From assembly GCA_002086835.1 (NCBI GenBank), contig MVIG01000016.1, positions 62,001 to 126,000 of the forward strand: a stretch of DNA of 64,000 nucleotides. Reading direction: 5' to 3'. Of the stretch, positions 53,418 through 63,997 are shown one piece after another; position 1 is the stretch's first letter, and each line of letters starts with the position of its first letter. A program made the translations under genes and the position numbers. This DNA is from Mycolicibacterium porcinum (GTDB lineage Bacteria; Actinomycetota; Actinomycetes; Mycobacteriales; Mycobacteriaceae). Under the pieces are notes generated by a model, which saw nothing but the letters and a program-made list of their open reading frames with translations, did no database searches and was not told the origin of the DNA.

Positions 53418-55243
53418 ATGCGCTCGGCGGGTTCACGTCCCGCGGCCAGCTCCCTGGCGTTGATGCGGCCCGCACCCCAGGTCAGCCCGGCGATCAGGAT
53501 CAGCGTGCACCCCAGGACCACCAGCGAAGCCACGCTGTACAGCCAGGACGGGTGGTTGAGATTGCGTTCGCGCTGCAGGATCGTGATCTCCTGCACGAAC
53601 TCGCGGGTGCTCGAGGTCAGGGCAGGCGTCTCGGTGGCACCGATGCCCGGATCCGCGGGCAGGAAGATCGGCACACCGGCCATCGTGGTGCCGTCCTGCA
53701 CGCGCAACAAGGTCTTCCAATGCCCGGATACCGGGATGGGCCGCGTCGAGCGGTAGTGCCCCGGGCCGACCTGCTCCAACCGGTTGATCACCAGGCCGCG
53801 ATCGTTGGCCAGGCCGCCCTGCCACGCCAGGATCGACACCCACTCCGGGTTGTCGCCGACCAGGCCGGCCGGCGTGATCTGGACATCGGCAGCCGCCATG
53901 CGCTGCCCGTCGGGCGCCGGGAGGTCCGTCAAAGTGATGGTGGCACTGGCATTCTGGGGGACCTCGGTGCGCAGCCCGTTGGCCACGGCGCCGCCGATCA
54001 CCAGGACGGTGAGCACCACGATGGAGATTCCCACCGCGGGCCTGGGCAGCGGCCGGCCGGTGAGCACGAGTGCCAGCAGCGCGCCGCACAGACCCATCGC
54101 GATGGCCACCGGGATCGCCATGGCCAGCGCCTCGCCCCACATGCTGGTCGGCCACGGATAGTGGTAGACCGCGCCGATCCACAACGATTCCAGCCACAGC
54201 CCGACGGTACCGACGCCGAGTCCGGCGACCGCGCCAAACAGCATGGGCCGCTTGACAAGCGGGGTGAGTGCGAGGAGTTCGACCACCAGGGCGGGGCCGA
54301 GGTACAGCGCGAACCAACTCGTCGGCGCACCGAGAACCGGGCCGACGATGAACGCGACGGCCCCGCGCAGGGCGATCGCGAACCCGGCCGCGATCAGTGC
54401 CGCTCCCGGGCCGAGGACCAGGCGCGCCGCGACCGCGGCGAAGGCCGCCGCGGCGGCGATCATCATGGGCTGCAGTACCAGCCGGAACTGCTCGACGCCG
54501 AAGTCGTATTCGATCTGGAACACCGACAGCCCGATGAACAGGCCGCCGAAGGACAGGAAGTAGAGGAACTTGTTGAACTTGCTGTCTTCGGCCATGCCCT
54601 CCGGGCCCATGGCCACCCGACCCTCGTGCTCCAGCAGCAGCACGGCGATCAGAGACAACCCGGCGCCGCCGATGAGCATCAAATGGGTTGGGCCCCATAG
54701 GGTGACGTCCTGGCCGAAGATGCGGTGCCAGATGTCGTCGAGCGGGAAGCCGATGAGGGCGTACAGCCCGCACAGTGCCATCAGCACACCGCCCACCGGG
54801 GCGTACCAGGTGCGGGTGATCCGGATGGCGGCCGGGCCGGGTTTGTCGTAAGGCAGCACGATCGCCATCGAGCCGGCGATGAACAGCAGGAACAGCCCGA
54901 TCAGGATGAAATAGTGCGCGGGGTTGGCCAGTGGGCCCGCATCACGTCCTTTGCCGATGTGCAGGCTGACGTCCCAGATGAAACCGAACAGCGCGCAGAT
55001 GATGGTCGCGGTGAACAGGAACACCTGCAACGCGACCCACGGCGGCCGGTGGAATTTGCGGCCCAGCCATTCGGCGAAGTTGTTCAGCCAGGTGATGCGC
55101 CGGTTGCGGTGCAGGTAGCCGATCCACAGGAGCGCGACCGTGACGATCAGGGCCACCACCGACATGCCGATCACCTGATCGAGTGCGGCACCACCGCCTT
55201 CCGTGCCTGCGGCCGCGGTGAGCGTGACATCCGATGAGCCCAT
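53414..55243 (-). CDS. Large polytopic membrane protein with duplicated Asp/His motif
   Basis: A 609-aa protein (610 if ATG 55246 is used; ATG 55243 is 5 nt after GGAGG). About 12 TM helices run to residue ~420, then an extracytoplasmic beta domain with GPGHYRSTRPIPVSGHW resembling FixH/YtkA-like folds, then a last helix near 580-598. Two repeats carry D-x3-H-x3-G-x-D...P-x-H: Asp92/His96/Gly100/Asp102/Pro109/His111 and Asp170/His174/Gly178/Asp180/Pro186/His188 (numbering from ATG 55246). The D-x3-H spacing recalls the metal site of PmoC/AmoC. No named family is recognised. First gene of the operon. Confidence 0.78.
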   Translation of the reverse strand: MGSSDVTLTAAAGTEGGGAALDQVIGMSVVALIVTVALLWIGYLHRNRRITWLNNFAEWLGRKFHRPPWVALQVFLFTATIICALFGFIWDVSLHIGKGRDAGPLANPAHYFILIGLFLLFIAGSMAIVLPYDKPGPAAIRITRTWYAPVGGVLMALCGLYALIGFPLDDIWHRIFGQDVTLWGPTHLMLIGGAGLSLIAVLLLEHEGRVAMGPEGMAEDSKFNKFLYFLSFGGLFIGLSVFQIEYDFGVEQFRLVLQPMMIAAAAAFAAVAARLVLGPGAALIAAGFAIALRGAVAFIVGPVLGAPTSWFALYLGPALVVELLALTPLVKRPMLFGAVAGLGVGTVGLWLESLWIGAVYHYPWPTSMWGEALAMAIPVAIAMGLCGALLALVLTGRPLPRPAVGISIVVLTVLVIGGAVANGLRTEVPQNASATITLTDLPAPDGQRMAAADVQITPAGLVGDNPEWVSILAWQGGLANDRGLVINRLEQVGPGHYRSTRPIPVSGHWKTLLRVQDGTTMAGVPIFLPADPGIGATETPALTSSTREFVQEITILQRERNLNHPSWLYSVASLVVLGCTLILIAGLTWGAGRINARELAAGREPAERI

Positions 55244-55319
55244 CATGACCTCCGGTCAGCCGACTGTGGTGTCGGTGACTGATGTTGCCAGAACAGGACG
55301 GCTCCAAACAGCGCTTCCG

Positions 55320-56078
55320 TCAGCTTACGAACACATCGACCCGCTCGTCGTAGAAGCAGACGTGGTCGCGCACCGGTACCGCCTCGATCAGCGGTTCGTG
55401 GTACGCCCAGGCGATATCGGCCGGTCCGCCGGGCAGTGAATAGTAGGTGGCCCGTCCCTTGTACGCGCAATACGTGACGGTGTTGCTGACGTCGAGAACC
55501 GCGGTCACGTCTGCGCGGGGAAGGTAGTGGCGGGTGGGCAGTCCCGTCTCGAATAGCAGCATGGGACTGCAGGATTCGGCCAGCACCTGCCCGTCGAGTT
55601 CGATGCGGATCCGTCGGCGGCTACGCCGGATGTCGATCCGGTGGAACGGATCGTGCGGGTGCGCGACGATCGGCTCGTCCTCCTCGCGCCATTCGAAGGT
55701 CGCGAAGTCCAGGATCAGGTAGCCGGCCAGCTGCGGGTCGTCCGGCTGGAACGCCGCGGCGGCGCCGGTCTCGTCACCGGCGATGACGTCGAACGCCGTC
55801 CCTGGACATGTGTGCGCGGTGAAGGGCACCGACGGGTCGAGGAAACCCGGGATCTCGTCGTCCCCCACATCTCCGCCGGCCGGAACGAGTTGCGCCGTCA
55901 ATGCCGAACGCGGCACCGCGTACGTCGGGACCACCCGCCGCGGCTCCCAGACCAGGATTGCCGCAGCGGTGTCGGCGACCGGCTCACCGCCGAGGCAGAT
56001 CCGAATTCGCTTGGCAGTGGGCTGGTATCGAAGGGTGTCCAGCTTGCTGCCCAGCAGATCCTCCATTTTCACTGCCAT
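55320..56078 (-). CDS. DUF427 double-domain protein
   Basis: A 252-aa protein with two DUF427 repeats. The first covers about residues 20-105 (PTAKRIRICLGGEPVADTAAAILVWEPRRVVPTYAVPR). The second covers about 145-250 (RRIRIELDGQVLAESCSPMLLFETGLPTRHYLPRADV ... TYCAYKGRATYYSLPGG). DUF427 proteins are small beta-barrels of unknown activity, common in actinobacteria. A GATAAT box 6 nt before the ATG suggests leaderless transcription. It lies 74 bp upstream of the four-gene membrane operon on the same strand; a link is possible but unproved. Confidence 0.85.
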   Translation of the reverse strand: MAVKMEDLLGSKLDTLRYQPTAKRIRICLGGEPVADTAAAILVWEPRRVVPTYAVPRSALTAQLVPAGGDVGDDEIPGFLDPSVPFTAHTCPGTAFDVIAGDETGAAAAFQPDDPQLAGYLILDFATFEWREEDEPIVAHPHDPFHRIDIRRSRRRIRIELDGQVLAESCSPMLLFETGLPTRHYLPRADVTAVLDVSNTVTYCAYKGRATYYSLPGGPADIAWAYHEPLIEAVPVRDHVCFYDERVDVFVS

Positions 56079-56114
56079 CGGGTCATTATCGACTCCGATG
56101 GCAGTGGCTGTCTG

Positions 56115-56405
56115 CTACTTGACGTCGACGTACACCGTCCGCTGAGTGACGGCGCTCAGAGTATCGGTGCGGCTGAAGTTCGGCCCCGGGCGCACTGCGA
56201 CGACGGAGGCCTGGTCCAGCGGTGACGAACCGAGGCGGTTGACGATCACCGTGTAGCCCTGGGATTGCAGGTTTCTGATGGTCTGCTCGGCATTGCTGGG
56301 CCCGTTGGGCGCGGCCGAGGCCACCCCCGCCGACCCGATGATGGCCGCCACCGCAACGCCCAGCGCCGCGGCGACGATCCGAGAGTTTCCGATGGTGTTT
56401 CGCAC
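56115..56405 (-). CDS. Small exported protein (mycobacterial family)
   Basis: A 96-aa protein with a signal peptide (VAAALGVAVAAIIGSAGVASA, cleavage near residue 31). The mature part SNAEQTIRNLQSQGYTVIVNRLGSSPLDQASVVAVRPG is typical of a family of small secreted mycobacterial proteins of unknown function. The GTG at 56405 follows AAAGGA at good spacing. A longer frame to 56534 has no signal-like N-terminus. It lies 36 bp upstream of the DUF427 gene and is divergent from the C39-like gene. Confidence 0.8.
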   Translation of the reverse strand: MRNTIGNSRIVAAALGVAVAAIIGSAGVASAAPNGPSNAEQTIRNLQSQGYTVIVNRLGSSPLDQASVVAVRPGPNFSRTDTLSAVTQRTVYVDVK

Positions 56406-56485
56406 TGGAGTGTCCTTTACTTCCGATAGTCGCTTACGCTGCCCATGTACCGGTAAGAACCGGCAGCTCAGACGCTTTAGTTCCG

Positions 56486-57079
56486 ATGGCAGAAATTGAT
56501 CGACGCAATGACCGGATCTGTGTGAAGCCAGCAAGATTGGCGGCCCTGGGGCTGCGGCAGCGCGACGGGGTCACCTGTGGCCCGACGGTTGCCGTGGTGG
56601 CCGGCACCATCCTGGATCACGCGTACCGCGCGGAGTTGCTGGACGCTGATGGCCATACCTGGTTCGCCGCCGAGCAGGGCCGAATTCACGCTGCCGTCAA
56701 CAGGATTTGGCCCCGCCGGCTCGGCACCACACCGGCGGGCATGGCGCGCGCGCTGAGCGTCCACAGCGCGAAACGCGGCGTGACGTACCGATGGCGGCGC
56801 TTCCGCGGTGCCCGCGATGAGCTGTCGGATGTCCGGAGCGCCGTCGACAAGGGCTGGCCGGTGGCGATGCTGATCGGTGAGCGCGGCATCCCGCGGCACT
56901 GGGTGTTGATCGTCGGCGCGGCGCAGGAGTGTCTGGAGTGCTACGAACCGTCGTCGGGCAAGGTGCTGCCGATCGCTGCCGCGGCTGTACGGAGTGCCAG
57001 GTTGACCGGGCTGGGTTTCCCACGGCCCTTCGCCTTTGTCCTACCGTCGAACCATGGCCAGAAAGTATGCGACCGCTGA
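56486..57079 (+). CDS. C39-like cysteine-peptidase-fold protein
   Basis: A 197-aa protein. The segment QRDGVTCGPTVAVVAG places Cys31 at the start of a helix, followed by HAAVNRIWPRRLG. GIPRHWVLIVG places His138 on a strand, and YEPSSGKV gives Glu154 where Asp/Asn is expected. This is the C39/papain-like Cys-His-acid order, so it may be a peptidase or peptidase-derived amidase, or a binding protein. There is no signal peptide, so it is cytoplasmic. Its 3' end overlaps the F420 gene by 26 bp. Substrate unknown. Confidence 0.65.
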   Translation: MAEIDRRNDRICVKPARLAALGLRQRDGVTCGPTVAVVAGTILDHAYRAELLDADGHTWFAAEQGRIHAAVNRIWPRRLGTTPAGMARALSVHSAKRGVTYRWRRFRGARDELSDVRSAVDKGWPVAMLIGERGIPRHWVLIVGAAQECLECYEPSSGKVLPIAAAAVRSARLTGLGFPRPFAFVLPSNHGQKVCDR

Positions 57080-57509
57080 CAGAGTAGGTATCGACGAACT
57101 CCTGGACTTCGTGCGACCGCGACACCACATGGTGCTCACCACGTTCCGCGCCGACGGCTCGTTGCAGACCTCGCCGGTGACGGGCGGCGTGGACGATCAG
57201 GGCCGCATCGTGATCGCGAGCTACCCGCAGCGGGCGAAGGCCGCCAACCTCCGGCGCACGCCCCGCGCCAGCGTGACCGTGCTGTCCGAGGAGTTCAACG
57301 GACCGTACGTGCACGTTGACGGTGATGCCGAGGTGATCGGACTGCCGGATGCGGTCGAGCCGCTGGTCGACTACTTCCGCGCGGTGGCCGGTGAACACCC
57401 CGATTGGGACGAGTACCGGCAGGCGATGGTGGACCAGGGCAAGTGCCTGATCCGGATCACGCCGGTGCGTTGGGGCCCGGTTGCCACGGGTGGCTTCCCT
57501 CCCACCTAG
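57054..57509 (+). CDS. PPOX-class F420-dependent oxidoreductase (Rv1155-like)
   Basis: A 151-aa split-barrel protein. RHHMVLTTFRADGSLQTSPVTGGVDDQGRIVIASYPQRAKAANLRR carries the F420/FMN phosphate-binding residues (SYPQRAKAANLRR), and VHVDGDAEVIGLPDAVEPLVDYFR follows as in the Rv1155 group. It probably uses F420H2 to reduce a small substrate. The ATG at 57054 lies inside the end of the C39-like gene (26-bp overlap), so the two are coupled and may act together. Confidence 0.87.
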   Translation: MARKYATADRVGIDELLDFVRPRHHMVLTTFRADGSLQTSPVTGGVDDQGRIVIASYPQRAKAANLRRTPRASVTVLSEEFNGPYVHVDGDAEVIGLPDAVEPLVDYFRAVAGEHPDWDEYRQAMVDQGKCLIRITPVRWGPVATGGFPPT

Positions 57510-57524
57510 ACGCGTTCCGACGCG

Positions 57525-57591
57525 TTGCGTTGGGTAGCAGGCCAAACTATAGTCTGGACACATGTCCAGAGGGTTCGGAGTCGACGCGTGA
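57525..57591 (+). promoter_or_regulatory. Promoter, TetR operator and remnant leader ORF upstream of glycosyltransferase
   Basis: TTGCGT (57525-57530) and TATAGT (57548-57553) are 17 bp apart. TCTGGACA - CA - TGTCCAGA (57553-57570), 8-bp arms, overlaps the start point. Eight nt after the -10 box an ATG (57562) opens a 9-codon frame ending at 57591. The sequence from -10 through GGAGTCGACGCG is collinear with the promoter and start of the TetR gene at 61412 (same core GGACACRTGTCC, same 8-nt distance from -10 to start codon). The leader frame therefore looks like a copied and truncated TetR start. Confidence 0.7.
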
Positions 57592-57639
57592 GCGTATATT
57601 CCCAGCTCAGCACGCTTCCGGCCGTCGGGTGATCTGATT

Positions 57640-58884
57640 ATGCGTATCGCGTTGCTGTCCTATCGGAGCAAGACTCATTGCGGTGGCCAGGGCGTCTACG
57701 TGCGCTATCTGAGCCGCGGGCTGGCCGAACTCGGCCATGACGTCGAGGTGTTCTCCGGCCAGCCCTACCCCGAGGGACTCGATCCGCGGGTCAAGCTGAC
57801 CAAGGTCCCCAGCCTCGATCTCTACCGCGAACCGGACCCGTTCCGGGTGCCCAGGCCCAGCGAGATCCGCGACGGCATCGACGCCCTGGAACTGGCCACC
57901 ATGTGGAGCGCGGGCTTTCCGGAGCCTCGGACGTTCACCATGCGCGTCGCCCGGATCCTGGCCGACCGCCGCGACGAGTTCGACGTGGTCCACGACAACC
58001 AGAGCTTGGGCTCGGCGCTGCTGAAGATCGCCCGCCTCGGGCTGCCGGTTGTCGCCACCGTGCACCACCCGATCACCCGCGACCGCGTCGTCGAGATCGC
58101 CGCCGCGAAGTGGTGGCGCAAGCCGCTGGTGCGGCGGTGGTACGGATTCGCCGAGATGCAGAAGAAGGTGGCCCGCAAGATCCCCGAGCTGCTCACCGTG
58201 TCGTCGTCCTCCGCCGCCGACATCGCCGAGGACTTCGGCGTGACGCCGGACCAGCTGCACATCGTGCCGCTGGGCGTGGACACCGAACTGTTCAAGCCCA
58301 GCGAACACCGCGTGAGCGGACGCATCATCGCGATCGCCAGCGCCGACGTCCCGCTCAAGGGTGTCAGCCATCTGCTCCACGCGGTGGCCCGGCTGCGGGT
58401 GGCCCGCGACCTCGACGTGCAGCTGGTGTCCAAGCTCGAGCCGAACGGGCCGACCGAGAAACTCATCGCCGAGCTCGGCATCTCCGACATCGTGCACAGC
58501 TCCAGCGGGCTGAGCGATGAGGAGCTGGCCGCGCTGCTGGCCTCCGCCGAGGTGGCCTGCATCCCGTCGCTGTACGAGGGCTTCTCACTGCCCGCCGTGG
58601 AAGCCATGGCCAGTGGCACTCCCATCGTGGCCAGCCGCGCGGGCGCACTGCCCGAGGTGGTGGGCGACGACGGATCCTGTGCTCGCCTGGTGCGCCCGGC
58701 CGACGTCGACGAGCTGACCGCGGTACTCGGGGAACTGCTCGACTCGCCGTTGGAGCGCCGCAAGCTCGGCGCCGCCGGACGGCAGCGGGCCTTGGACGTC
58801 TTCAGTTGGGAATCCGTTGCCGCGCAGACGGTGTCGGTGTACGAGATGGCCCTGGACCGGGCAAGAAAGGTGACGTCATGCTGA
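57640..58884 (+). CDS. GT4-family glycosyltransferase
   Basis: A 414-aa GT-B glycosyltransferase. The N-terminal SYRSKTHCGGQGVYVRYLSRGLAELGH is the acceptor-side Gly-rich loop. VVATVHHPITRDR and LLTVSSSSAADIAEDFGVTPDQLHIVPLGVD are the inter-domain signature. The C-terminal ACIPSLYEGFSLPAVEAMASGTPIVAS contains the E-x7-E nucleotide-sugar binding motif. A retaining enzyme using a GDP- or UDP-sugar is expected. The ribosome binding site is weak, so translation may depend on the leader ORF. It is first of a cluster with a methyltransferase and a helical-toroid protein. Confidence 0.9.
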   Translation: MRIALLSYRSKTHCGGQGVYVRYLSRGLAELGHDVEVFSGQPYPEGLDPRVKLTKVPSLDLYREPDPFRVPRPSEIRDGIDALELATMWSAGFPEPRTFTMRVARILADRRDEFDVVHDNQSLGSALLKIARLGLPVVATVHHPITRDRVVEIAAAKWWRKPLVRRWYGFAEMQKKVARKIPELLTVSSSSAADIAEDFGVTPDQLHIVPLGVDTELFKPSEHRVSGRIIAIASADVPLKGVSHLLHAVARLRVARDLDVQLVSKLEPNGPTEKLIAELGISDIVHSSSGLSDEELAALLASAEVACIPSLYEGFSLPAVEAMASGTPIVASRAGALPEVVGDDGSCARLVRPADVDELTAVLGELLDSPLERRKLGAAGRQRALDVFSWESVAAQTVSVYEMALDRARKVTSC

Positions 58885-59600
58885 CCGTCGATTTCGACCG
58901 CCTCGGTGTCGGGCCGGGCACCACGGTGATCGATGTCGGCTGTGGCGCAGGCAGGCACACCTTCGAGGCCTACCGGCGCGGAGCGGCCGTGGTCGGCTTC
59001 GACCAGAGCGCGTCCGACCTCAACGACGTCGACACGATGCTGCAGGCCATGCGGGAAGCGGGCGAGGTTCCGCTGTCGGCGAAGGGGGAGGCGGTCAAGG
59101 GCGACGCTCTCGACCTGCCCTATCCCGACGCGAGCTTCGACTGCGTGATCGCCTCGGAGATCCTGGAGCACGTCCCCGACGATGATCGGGCGATCGCGCA
59201 ACTGGTGCGCGTTCTGAAACCCGGTGGCACGCTGGCCATCACGGTGCCGCGGTGGCTTCCGGAGAAACTCTGTTGGCTGTTGTCGGACGAGTACCACGCC
59301 AACGAGGGTGGACACATCCGCATCTACAAGGCCGACGAGCTGCGCGACAAGGTGCTGGCACACGGGCTCACCCTGACCCACACGCACCACGAGCACGCGC
59401 TGCACTCGCCGTACTGGTGGCTCAAATGCCTGGTCGGCACCGAGAAGGACGACCACTTCGCGGTCAAGGCCTACCACCAGTTGCTGGTGTGGGACATGAT
59501 GGGCCGGCCGTGGGTGACTCGCACGGCCGAGTCGCTGTTGAACCCGGTGATCGGCAAGAGTGTGGCGCTGTATTTCCGCAAGCCGGAATTCAACGGGTAG
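58878..59600 (+). CDS. Class I SAM methyltransferase
   Basis: A 240-aa Methyltransf_11-type enzyme. Motif I is TVIDVGCGAGRHTFEAYRRG, GFDQS the acidic loop, FDCVIASEILEHVPDD motif II and LKPGGTLAITVPRW motif III. The ATG at 58878 overlaps the glycosyltransferase stop by 7 bp, so the two are translationally coupled and probably act on the same glycan or glycolipid, transferring a sugar and then a methyl group (inference). Confidence 0.87.
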   Translation: MLTVDFDRLGVGPGTTVIDVGCGAGRHTFEAYRRGAAVVGFDQSASDLNDVDTMLQAMREAGEVPLSAKGEAVKGDALDLPYPDASFDCVIASEILEHVPDDDRAIAQLVRVLKPGGTLAITVPRWLPEKLCWLLSDEYHANEGGHIRIYKADELRDKVLAHGLTLTHTHHEHALHSPYWWLKCLVGTEKDDHFAVKAYHQLLVWDMMGRPWVTRTAESLLNPVIGKSVALYFRKPEFNG

Positions 59601-59609
59601 GCCCGCGCG

Positions 59610-61957
<2,348 letters not shown>

Positions 61958-61981
<24 letters not shown>

Positions 61982-62542
61982 ATTCGCGGTCATGATCGCG
62001 GTCGAGGCGGCCACTGCGGGCCCGTAGATGTCGTGGATGTCGCGGCCGTCTTCCACGATCAGCGCGGTCAGTTCGCGTAGCCCGCCCAGCAGGATGATCG
62101 CCATCGGCTCGGTGAGCCGGGGCAGGCCGGCGCGCTGAAAGCCCACGCTGCCGCTGAGTTCGATGAGCAGATCGGTCAGTTCGCGCAGGGCGGCGCGTTG
62201 CAGCGGGCGAGCCCGGCTGCCGAGTGCCGGCAGCTCCCGGATCCAGCTCAGCGTGATCGCCGGAGCGGACGCGATGTGGTCCACATAGGCGCCCACGGCC
62301 TGGCCGATTTGATCGGTCCACGAGGCCTCGGGGTCGACAGCGGTCTGGATGCCCTCGACCAGTGCCGCGTTGTTGGCGCGCAGCAGCTCGAGGAAGCCGT
62401 CCTCTTTCGTACCGAACTGGTCGTAGAACGTGCGCTTGGAGGTGCGGGCGTAGCGGACGATGTCGGCCACCGTGGTCTCGCGGTAGCCCTTGTCACTGAT
62501 CGCCGCGGCGAGCCCGTCGAGTAGCCGGAGTCGGTAGGTCAT
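61958..62542 (-). CDS. TetR-family repressor next to a P450
   Basis: A 194-aa TetR protein with HTH TTVADIVRYARTSKRTFYDQF at about residues 23-43. AAGGGGG lies 9 nt before the ATG. It is divergent from the P450 gene (93-bp gap) which holds two GGTAC-based inverted repeats, likely operators. The pair corresponds in layout to the Rv0135c-cyp138 pair of M. tuberculosis as I recall it. It probably represses the P450. Confidence 0.9.
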
Positions 62543-62567
62543 CGTGGCCGACCCCCTTGCTTTGCCT

Positions 62568-62617
62568 GGTACCTGGGAGTACCGTACCTCACAACCCATT
62601 GGTACCGAGCGGTACCA
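62568..62617. promoter_or_regulatory. Two candidate TetR operators between TetR and P450
   Basis: TGGTACCG - AG - CGGTACCA (62600-62617) has perfect 8-bp arms. A weaker copy GGTAC - n6 - GTACC lies at 62568-62583. Both share the GGTAC half-site and lie in the 93-bp divergent gap. Confidence 0.7.
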
Positions 62618-62635
62618 GAACTGGCTGGAGATGGT

Positions 62636-63997
62636 ATGACCGAGCTGGCAGCAGCTGAGAAGACCACCGAGAAGTCCACCACGACCACCGCGCCGGGCCG
62701 GATCCCGCCGCCCGCACGGGTTCCGAAACCGTTGCAGGCCATCGGCTTCGCCGTCGCCCGGAGATGGGTGGTCAAGCAGATCACCCGCAGGCAGGGAAAT
62801 GTCTTCAGCCTCAAACTCCCGATCTTCGGGCCCACCGTGGTGGTCGCCGACGCGCAGTTGGCCAAGCAACTCTTCACCGCCAACACCGACGACGTCGGCA
62901 ACATTCAGCCCAACCTGAGCCGCATCCTCGGATCCGGATCGGTGTTCGCCCTCGACGGCACCGACCACCGTCGCCGCCGCAAGCTGCTCACCCCGCCGTT
63001 CCACGGCAAGAGCATCAAGAACTACGAGCAGATCTTCGAAGAGGAGACTCTGCGGGAAATGGCGAGCTGGCCGGAGGGGCGGGAGTTCGAGACCCTCGAG
63101 CCGATGATGCGGATCACCCTCAACGCGATCCTGCGCGCGGTGTTCGGCGCCGACGGCGAACAGCTCGACGAGCTGCGCCGCATCATCCCGCCGTGGGTCA
63201 CCCTGGGCTCACGCCTGGTGGTGGTGCCCACCCCGAGCCGGACCTACGGCCGGTTCAGCCCGTGGGGCCGGCTGGCCCGGTACCGCGAGCAGTACGACGC
63301 CGTCATCAACCGGCTCATCGACAAGGTCGAGGCGGACCCCGATTTCGACCAGCGTGACGACATCCTGGCGCTGCTGCTGCGCAGCACCTACGAGGACGGA
63401 TCGGCCATGTCCCGCAAGGACATCGGCGACGAGCTGCTGACCCTGCTGGCCGCCGGGCACGAGACCACGGCGTCGACCCTCGGGTGGGCATTCGAGCGGA
63501 TCAGCCGTCACCCCCAGGTACTGGCAGACCTGGTGGCCGAGGCGGCCACCGACGGCAATGAATACCGTCAGGCCACCATCCTGGAGGTGCAGCGCAACCG
63601 CACCGTCATCGACTTCGCCGGCCGTCACGTCTACGCACCGTCAATCCGGCTGGGGGAGTGGGAGATTCCCCGCGGCCACTCGGTCATCGTGGCGATCTCG
63701 CAGATCCAGGAGGCCGAGAAGGAATTCGCTGACCCGGAGCGGTTCGACCCGAGGCGATTCGTCGGCAACCGGCCCGGCCTGGGCTGGCTCCCGTACGGGG
63801 GCGGCACCCGGCGGTGCGTCGGAGCGGTGTTCGCCAACGTGGAGATGGACGTGGTGCTCCGAACAGTGCTGCGCCACTTCACCATCGCGACCACCACCGC
63901 GCCGGGGGAGAAGGTGCACTCCCGCGGGGTGGCCTACACCCCCGCGGCGGGCGGGCGCATCGTCGTGCACCGTCGCGCCACGCCGCTGGGGGCCTGA
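62636..63997 (+). CDS. Cytochrome P450 (CYP138-like)
   Basis: A 453-aa P450. The heme motif is LPYGGGTRRCVGA with ligand Cys394. The I-helix motif AAGHETT and the K-helix ExxR (EVQR) are present. The N-terminus has no clear membrane anchor, as for most bacterial P450s. It is a monooxygenase of the CYP138 type, with substrate unknown. The start has GGAG 5 nt upstream. It is controlled in all likelihood by the divergent TetR. The gene ends 3 bp before the window end, so downstream ferredoxin or reductase genes are not visible. Confidence 0.92.
   Translation: MTELAAAEKTTEKSTTTTAPGRIPPPARVPKPLQAIGFAVARRWVVKQITRRQGNVFSLKLPIFGPTVVVADAQLAKQLFTANTDDVGNIQPNLSRILGSGSVFALDGTDHRRRRKLLTPPFHGKSIKNYEQIFEEETLREMASWPEGREFETLEPMMRITLNAILRAVFGADGEQLDELRRIIPPWVTLGSRLVVVPTPSRTYGRFSPWGRLARYREQYDAVINRLIDKVEADPDFDQRDDILALLLRSTYEDGSAMSRKDIGDELLTLLAAGHETTASTLGWAFERISRHPQVLADLVAEAATDGNEYRQATILEVQRNRTVIDFAGRHVYAPSIRLGEWEIPRGHSVIVAISQIQEAEKEFADPERFDPRRFVGNRPGLGWLPYGGGTRRCVGAVFANVEMDVVLRTVLRHFTIATTTAPGEKVHSRGVAYTPAAGGRIVVHRRATPLGA

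Noticed and set aside
53414..55243. Calling the large membrane protein a PmoC/AmoC homologue
   Set aside because: Only the D-x3-H...H spacing is similar; PmoA/PmoB-type partners are absent and overall sequence is unrelated by eye.
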